Below are positions 59,942 to 64,000 of a DNA stretch of 64,000 nucleotides, piece by piece. The position numbers and the translations under genes are program-made. How positions within the stretch are numbered: the first letter of the stretch is position 1; every line of letters starts with the position of its first letter. The stretch lies in NCBI RefSeq assembly GCF_036785885.1, contig NC_092312.1, forward strand, positions 23,578,001 through 23,642,000, in the 5' to 3' direction. The notes under the pieces were generated by a model. The model was not told the DNA's origin and made no database searches. It saw only the letters and a list, made by a program, of their open reading frames with translations. The stretch comes from Coffea arabica (taxonomy: Eukaryota > Streptophyta > Magnoliopsida > Gentianales > Rubiaceae).

Positions 59942-60868
59942 TTTTTCGTTTCTAATGACCTGGAGAAAATATTCACTTCTCTAGGAAAAATAATTATTGA
60001 CCAAAGCTGTATTTAGACCTACACGCTAATTTTCAACTTACATCTTATGCATAAGGGTTACATTCTTGCCTAGTTACACAATCAACCCAACCATTTTTTT
60101 TTTTTTTTTTTACATTCAACCCAACCATGTTAACAGTCATCATGCCTTCAAAAGTATAATGATTATTGATTAAAAAAAAAAGAGTTCGCATCCAAAAATT
60201 ATTTGAAAAATACGAGGATCCAAGATCTTATGTGTAAAGCAGACAAAATTTGTCTACCTATACGTAAACCTTGAGACCCTAATAGCTTCTTGATCTTATA
60301 TGGAAGAAATATTAATTGATTTATGGCGATGCAAAAAAATTGATTAGGTTTAGGCCTCCAAGAACAAAATATGAGAAGATGATAGTACTCAGTCCGGAAA
60401 CTTATTCCTGCTGTCGGTTCTATATCAATTTGGATACTTTAGGCAATGACTTCTTCTTTGACGTAAAACTACGAGCTATTATTGATAATGCAGGAGCAAT
60501 CCCTAGTTAGCAGCAGCATGCTACTCTTACGCAGTAACGGAGGACAAAAGATGCCGCTAAATCCTGCACAATGTCAAATTACTAAAGAGCTGCAAAAACA
60601 AGTATAGATGGTGAGAACTAGCGGTTCTAATGTATTATGAGCTGCTTGTACAGATTTCTTTTTTGAAAATCAATAAAATGCGATTATTTTTAGGTAAAAA
60701 AGGTTAATTATACAATAAACTCTATGACACCTATGAAAAGATGTTCATTGAGAAACTCTATTCCATATAGAAATCATAGGTCTGTTTAGATTTGAAGATT
60801 TTCTAAACACTAATTTTACCATATTGAAATCTTAGATCTATTTAGATTTGGAGATTTTCTAAAAACTA

Positions 60869-62262
60869 GGGGTGCTTGTTTCACAGATTGGAATCGAAAA
60901 TAGAAATGGAATCATAGACTCTGGTTTGCAATTAAGCTTTTTATTCCAATATCTAGTTTGATTCACACATTAGAATTAGCATCATTCCAATTCCTGATGT
61001 TTGGTTTGATGAGTGTTTCAGAATTAAATACAATTAAATTTCAAATTTACCCCTGATATAACAATTCTTATAAAACAAAGGGTTAATTGTAGAAACCTCC
61101 CTTGAGGTTTTTGACACTTGCACTGACACTCCCTTGAGGTTTCAAAACAAACAAATTCATTCTAAATTTTGGTTTGGGGTAATTTCATAAACCAAATCGC
61201 GGTCACTTTTTGTAAAGTATCACTTTCCCATAAAAGATCAGCTCTTTATGGCTTTCCTCCATTATAAGAATAGAGTATCCATTTTCCCATAAACAAATTT
61301 ATTTATCGGATAAAATAAAAATAAACCCGTTTTCCAATAAAACACCAGCTCTTTATAGTTTTTCTCCATTATAAGAACAGAGTACCCTTTCAAAATACAA
61401 ATGGAAAACTGCAAAAAACATAAACAAGGAGAGCCTCCAAGGAGTCAAGGGGTCTGCATAGTTGAGTCCTTGGATTTGTTCTCTTCTGAAGATGGCCGAT
61501 TCTTCGAGTCAGATTGCCGGACCTCTTCAATCATCCTAACTACTTCATCCATGTTTGGTCGCATGTCTGGCACCTTGGCAACACATGCCATGGCTATTTG
61601 CAGCATCTGCACCATTTCTTCTTCAATATTTTGGAACCTCATCAACTCGACATCAAAAACTTCGGCTGTCCATTCGTCCCTGACAACTGATTGGACCCAC
61701 CTCGGGAGATCAACCATGTCATCCCGTCCTGGAGACTGAATTGGTCGTTTTCCAGTTAACATCTCCGCCATTTTTTCAAATCGCAAATTCTACCTTAGTA
61801 TTAATTATAGGAGAAATTTGGGTGGAGGGTTTTCTTCAATTTTTCTTAGAGATCTTTCTCGTGGAGATCTTGTTGAATAATTTGCCCACTAAAAATATTT
61901 GCCCACTATTAATCTATTTAGATCTTTTTTTTTTCAAGAGATTTTGGATTATAGATGAAGACTATATGATGAAGAAGAAGAGATAGAAAAACTGATGAAG
62001 AAGAAGAACAGAAAGACGGCGTGTAACGGAGAGAAAGAGAGGGTAGAGGAGTTTTGTATGTGAGGAGTAGGTCCGTCATAAATGTTGTCCGAGGGAATAA
62101 GTTGAGGGTTTTATCCAAAATCTCCTAATTTGTTCGGGAATGGGATAAGTCCTATTTTTTAGAAATGATTCCAAAAATTGCATTCCAATAGGTTTAACCC
62201 AAGCAACAAATAAGGGGTTTATTCCATTCTGTGATTCCCAAACCCTTTAACTAAACAGCCCC
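60869..62262. mobile_element. PIF/Harbinger-like Pack-type element carrying a kinase gene fragment
   Basis: Ends GGGGTGCTTGTTT and, reversed, GGGGCTGTTTAG; CTA is duplicated on both sides (60866-60868 and 62263-62265). Subterminal DNA rich in GGAATC/GGAAT units recalls Harbinger MITE ends. The element is 1394 bp and has no transposase, but contains the 3' end of an LRR receptor kinase gene (61445-61786). Two similar blocks (around 61230-61275 and 61345-61385, CAGCTCTTTAT then CTCCATTATAAGAA) lie inside. Known: Pack-type transposons capture and move host gene pieces. Confidence 0.7.
61445..61786 (-). pseudogene. LRR receptor-like kinase, C-terminal fragment
   Basis: Seen: from Glu at 61765 the frame reads [20 protein letters not shown], then [40 protein letters not shown] and [10 protein letters not shown], ending DSTMQTP and TGA. 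Known: this is the end of the kinase domain (subdomains IX-XI) and tail of LRR-RLKs of the At5g58300 type, many of which are catalytically weak. The first seven codons (MRFEKMA) are not homologous. The LRR, membrane and N-terminal kinase parts are absent, so it cannot be a receptor. The frame is intact, so capture may be fairly recent. Confidence 0.85.
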
Positions 62263-62339
62263 CTAGTTTTTCAAGTATAACACTAGAGTAAAATCTATCC
62301 CAAAAACACTTCAAATAAATCTCAAATACTTCTAATAAA

Positions 62340-62500
62340 AATATTAAAAAATAGAAAAAAAAAACCACCACCTTTTTCTTCCCCCACCATTGCCATTCCC
62401 TCCCTCTTCCTCCTCCTTTCCCTCTCCTTCAACCTCTCTCCTCCGTCCTCCATCCTCTTCTCCCCTTCCCCCCTCCTTCCCCCTGCTCCTCCTCCTTTTT
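62340..62500. repeat. Pyrimidine-rich low-complexity tract
   Basis: Runs of CTTCC, CTCCTCC and CCCC on plus. A purine-rich stretch of similar size follows at about 62555-62605. Confidence 0.7.
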
Positions 62501-62631
62501 GTGACTAGATTTGCTTATGGTGCCTAACCAACCTGGGTAGGAGTGGGGTTGGGGGATAAAGAGGGAGAAGGAAGCAGCGTAGGGAAAGAGAAGGAGGAGA
62601 GGGAGGAATAGTAAATAATTTTAAAATGTCC

Positions 62632-63640
62632 CAAAAAAGTCTAAATTTTAAAACACTCTAAAATAAAATTATATAGTCCATACAGGACTATATAATAGTA
62701 AATAAAATTTTTTTTGGAAAGGCACCCTAAAAAATATTTAGTCCATACAGGACTCCAGTTTTGGGGATCCTCCTCCATCCTTTAACATCCTGATGGATGA
62801 TGGCTAATAAGAGGGGTGGCAATTTCCGACACGATCTGAAAACACGACACGAATCTAGCACGAAATTAATGAGTTTGGGTTGAGGTTTCGCAGGTTTGAG
62901 TCAAAATTAGGTCGAACCCGATGGACCCGAAAAGAAAACGAGTCGAATTTGGGTCAACCCGTGGATGACCCGATAACCTGTTTAAGAATTAAAAATAATT
63001 TAATAAACTTAAAAATTATTTTATCTAACTAAACTAAGTTATTCTTTTTTTCCAAATGCATTAATTACTTAATCCTAAATGAATTTATTTAACTTGTGTG
63101 AGATTGAAATTATTATATTTGGATAAATAATGCATTATAATTATTTTTTACTTTTATACAGTTTTAATTTATTTTATATTTGGTTCGGGATAAAACTCTT
63201 TTACAGTGTTTTAATTTATTTTAGATTTGGTTTGGGATTATTTATTTAAATTTTTGTTACTTGATTATGTAATTAGTCTTGTACGAAATTTGTTTTATTA
63301 GAAATTACAGTGATAAATTAATAAATTAAAATTAAATTCGGGTCATTTCGGGTCGACCCACCAACCCGAAATTTTCGGGTTCGTGTCAGATATTCTGACC
63401 CGTTTCGGGTTGGCAAGTCAGGTTCGGATCAGCGAGTTTTCTGTTATACCCGAGTCTCAACCCGAAACGGACTCGATTGCCACCCCTAGCTAATAACCTC
63501 AATTCCACGTAGGACATGGATATCATAAATGAGAGGCATAACAATGGAGAACAAGTTGAGGAAATTTTGGGACTGGTTTCGGCAGGGTCCAGTGCTTCCA
63601 TAGAATTTTGGTACCAGACCGTCCTATGCGTTCCTTGTTT
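62632..63640. repeat. Dispersed duplication, copy B (split by a hAT-like MITE)
   Basis: The matching blocks of copy A continue on either side of the MITE at 62811-63488. Copy B also has CAGTCCATACAGGACT-like doubled motifs absent from copy A. Confidence 0.65.
62811..63488. mobile_element. hAT-like MITE with 8-bp TSD
   Basis: The ends GAGGGGTGGCAAT and, reversed, TAGGGGTGGCAAT are flanked by a perfect 8-bp duplication, GCTAATAA (62803-62810 and 63489-63496). Copy A of the surrounding duplication has a single GCTAACAA at 58096-58103, the empty site. It is 678 bp and non-coding, with subterminal repeats of the CGGGT/ACCCG type. An 8-bp TSD is diagnostic of hAT. Confidence 0.88.
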
Positions 63641-64000
63641 TACGGAATTTTGGGACCAGTTCGTTCCAAAATATGTAACTAAGTTGCAAGCATATGCTAA
63701 AGGTGTATATAGTATGTGAATTTATATTCACTAATTACTAATTTTGTTTAAGCATAAACAACTAAAACAATGCATATAAATTGCATATCAACATATTAGC
63801 GTATTATCCTTTATCATTGAAAGCAATCAAGTCATTTGGAGAATCATTGGATCTTGGTCTAATAACTAAGAAAAGCCTTTTTAAGCTCTCTTGTGCACTA
63901 AATTAAAGATTCAAACCCCACCTAATACATTACAAGGAAGTGTGTAGCTTTCTTGTTTTTTCAAAAAAAAATCAGAGAGTACAGCAGTGAACTTGTCTAA
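63641..64000. other. No gene seen
   Basis: AT-rich spacer to the window end. Confidence 0.4.

Noticed and set aside
60316-60510. 64-codon ORF with an enzyme-like look (KLIRFRPPRTKYEKM)
   Set aside because: Short, isolated, no family recognised.

Overview
This is nuclear DNA from a flowering plant, most likely a eudicot. It has split genes with GT-AG introns, AT-rich spacers, plant-type LTR retrotransposons, and plant protein families: TGD4-like, invertase/pectin methylesterase inhibitor, mitochondrial acyl carrier protein (ACP), GOT1 and ORC5. The species cannot be fixed from the sequence. There is no bacterial operon, CRISPR array or rRNA. Most lines that look open in six frames are noise; about five host genes or gene pieces are supported.

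Left part (1-32.3 kb), gene-bearing. A TGD4-like lipid-transfer gene enters from the left edge on the minus strand (first two exons at 1244-2828). A secreted PMEI-domain inhibitor is encoded at 8272-8829 (+). Next comes a degenerate head-to-tail duplication: unit 1 is about 9067-15290 and unit 2 about 15291-24425. The right edge of the duplicated segment falls inside the single intron of a mitochondrial ACP gene (exon 1 at 26055-26252, exon 2 at 23437-23613, minus). Unit 1 therefore carries a second, decayed copy of ACP exon 2 near 14.3 kb. Each unit later collected its own insertions. Unit 1 has a SINE with target-site duplications (TSDs). Unit 2 has two MITEs with Mutator-like features, a 3.19-kb solo LTR with a perfect TSD, and a reverse-strand SINE with a Tourist-like MITE nested in it. 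Unit 1 serves as the empty-site reference for several of these. A complete six-coding-exon GOT1 gene (140 aa) lies at 28432-31045 (minus), with a 5'-UTR intron and TATA box upstream.

Middle part (33-54 kb), retrotransposon-rich. Two intact 3'-terminal exons of ORC5 (34685-35160, minus) stand about 0.8 kb from a Ty3/gypsy chromodomain element (35999-45143, +). That element has a 3.18-kb 5' LTR, an initiator-Met PBS, an extra coiled-coil ORF ahead of gag, then gag-protease-RT-RNaseH-integrase-chromodomain in one frame broken by two TAG codons, a polypurine tract, and only 147 bp of 3' LTR. An opposite-strand LTR-like sequence (to 48254) abuts the truncated LTR and holds a long polypyrimidine tract. 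A second solo LTR of the same superfamily lies at 51087-53927 with a perfect TSD.

Right part (54-64 kb), decayed repeats. A Copia-like LTR has six copies of a CGGACGTCCG palindrome upstream of its TATA box. It is followed by a decayed Athila-type gag and a diverged dispersed duplication (57.9 and 62.6 kb), one copy of which is split by a hAT-like MITE with an 8-bp TSD. At 60869-62262 a PIF/Harbinger-like element carries the 3' end of an LRR receptor kinase gene, the arrangement of a Pack-type transposon.

I found no convincing new multi-gene system. The most informative signals are the tandem duplication with its truncated ACP copy, the Pack-type element, the orphan ORC5 exons, the extra ORF of the gypsy element, and the palindrome array in the Copia-like U3.
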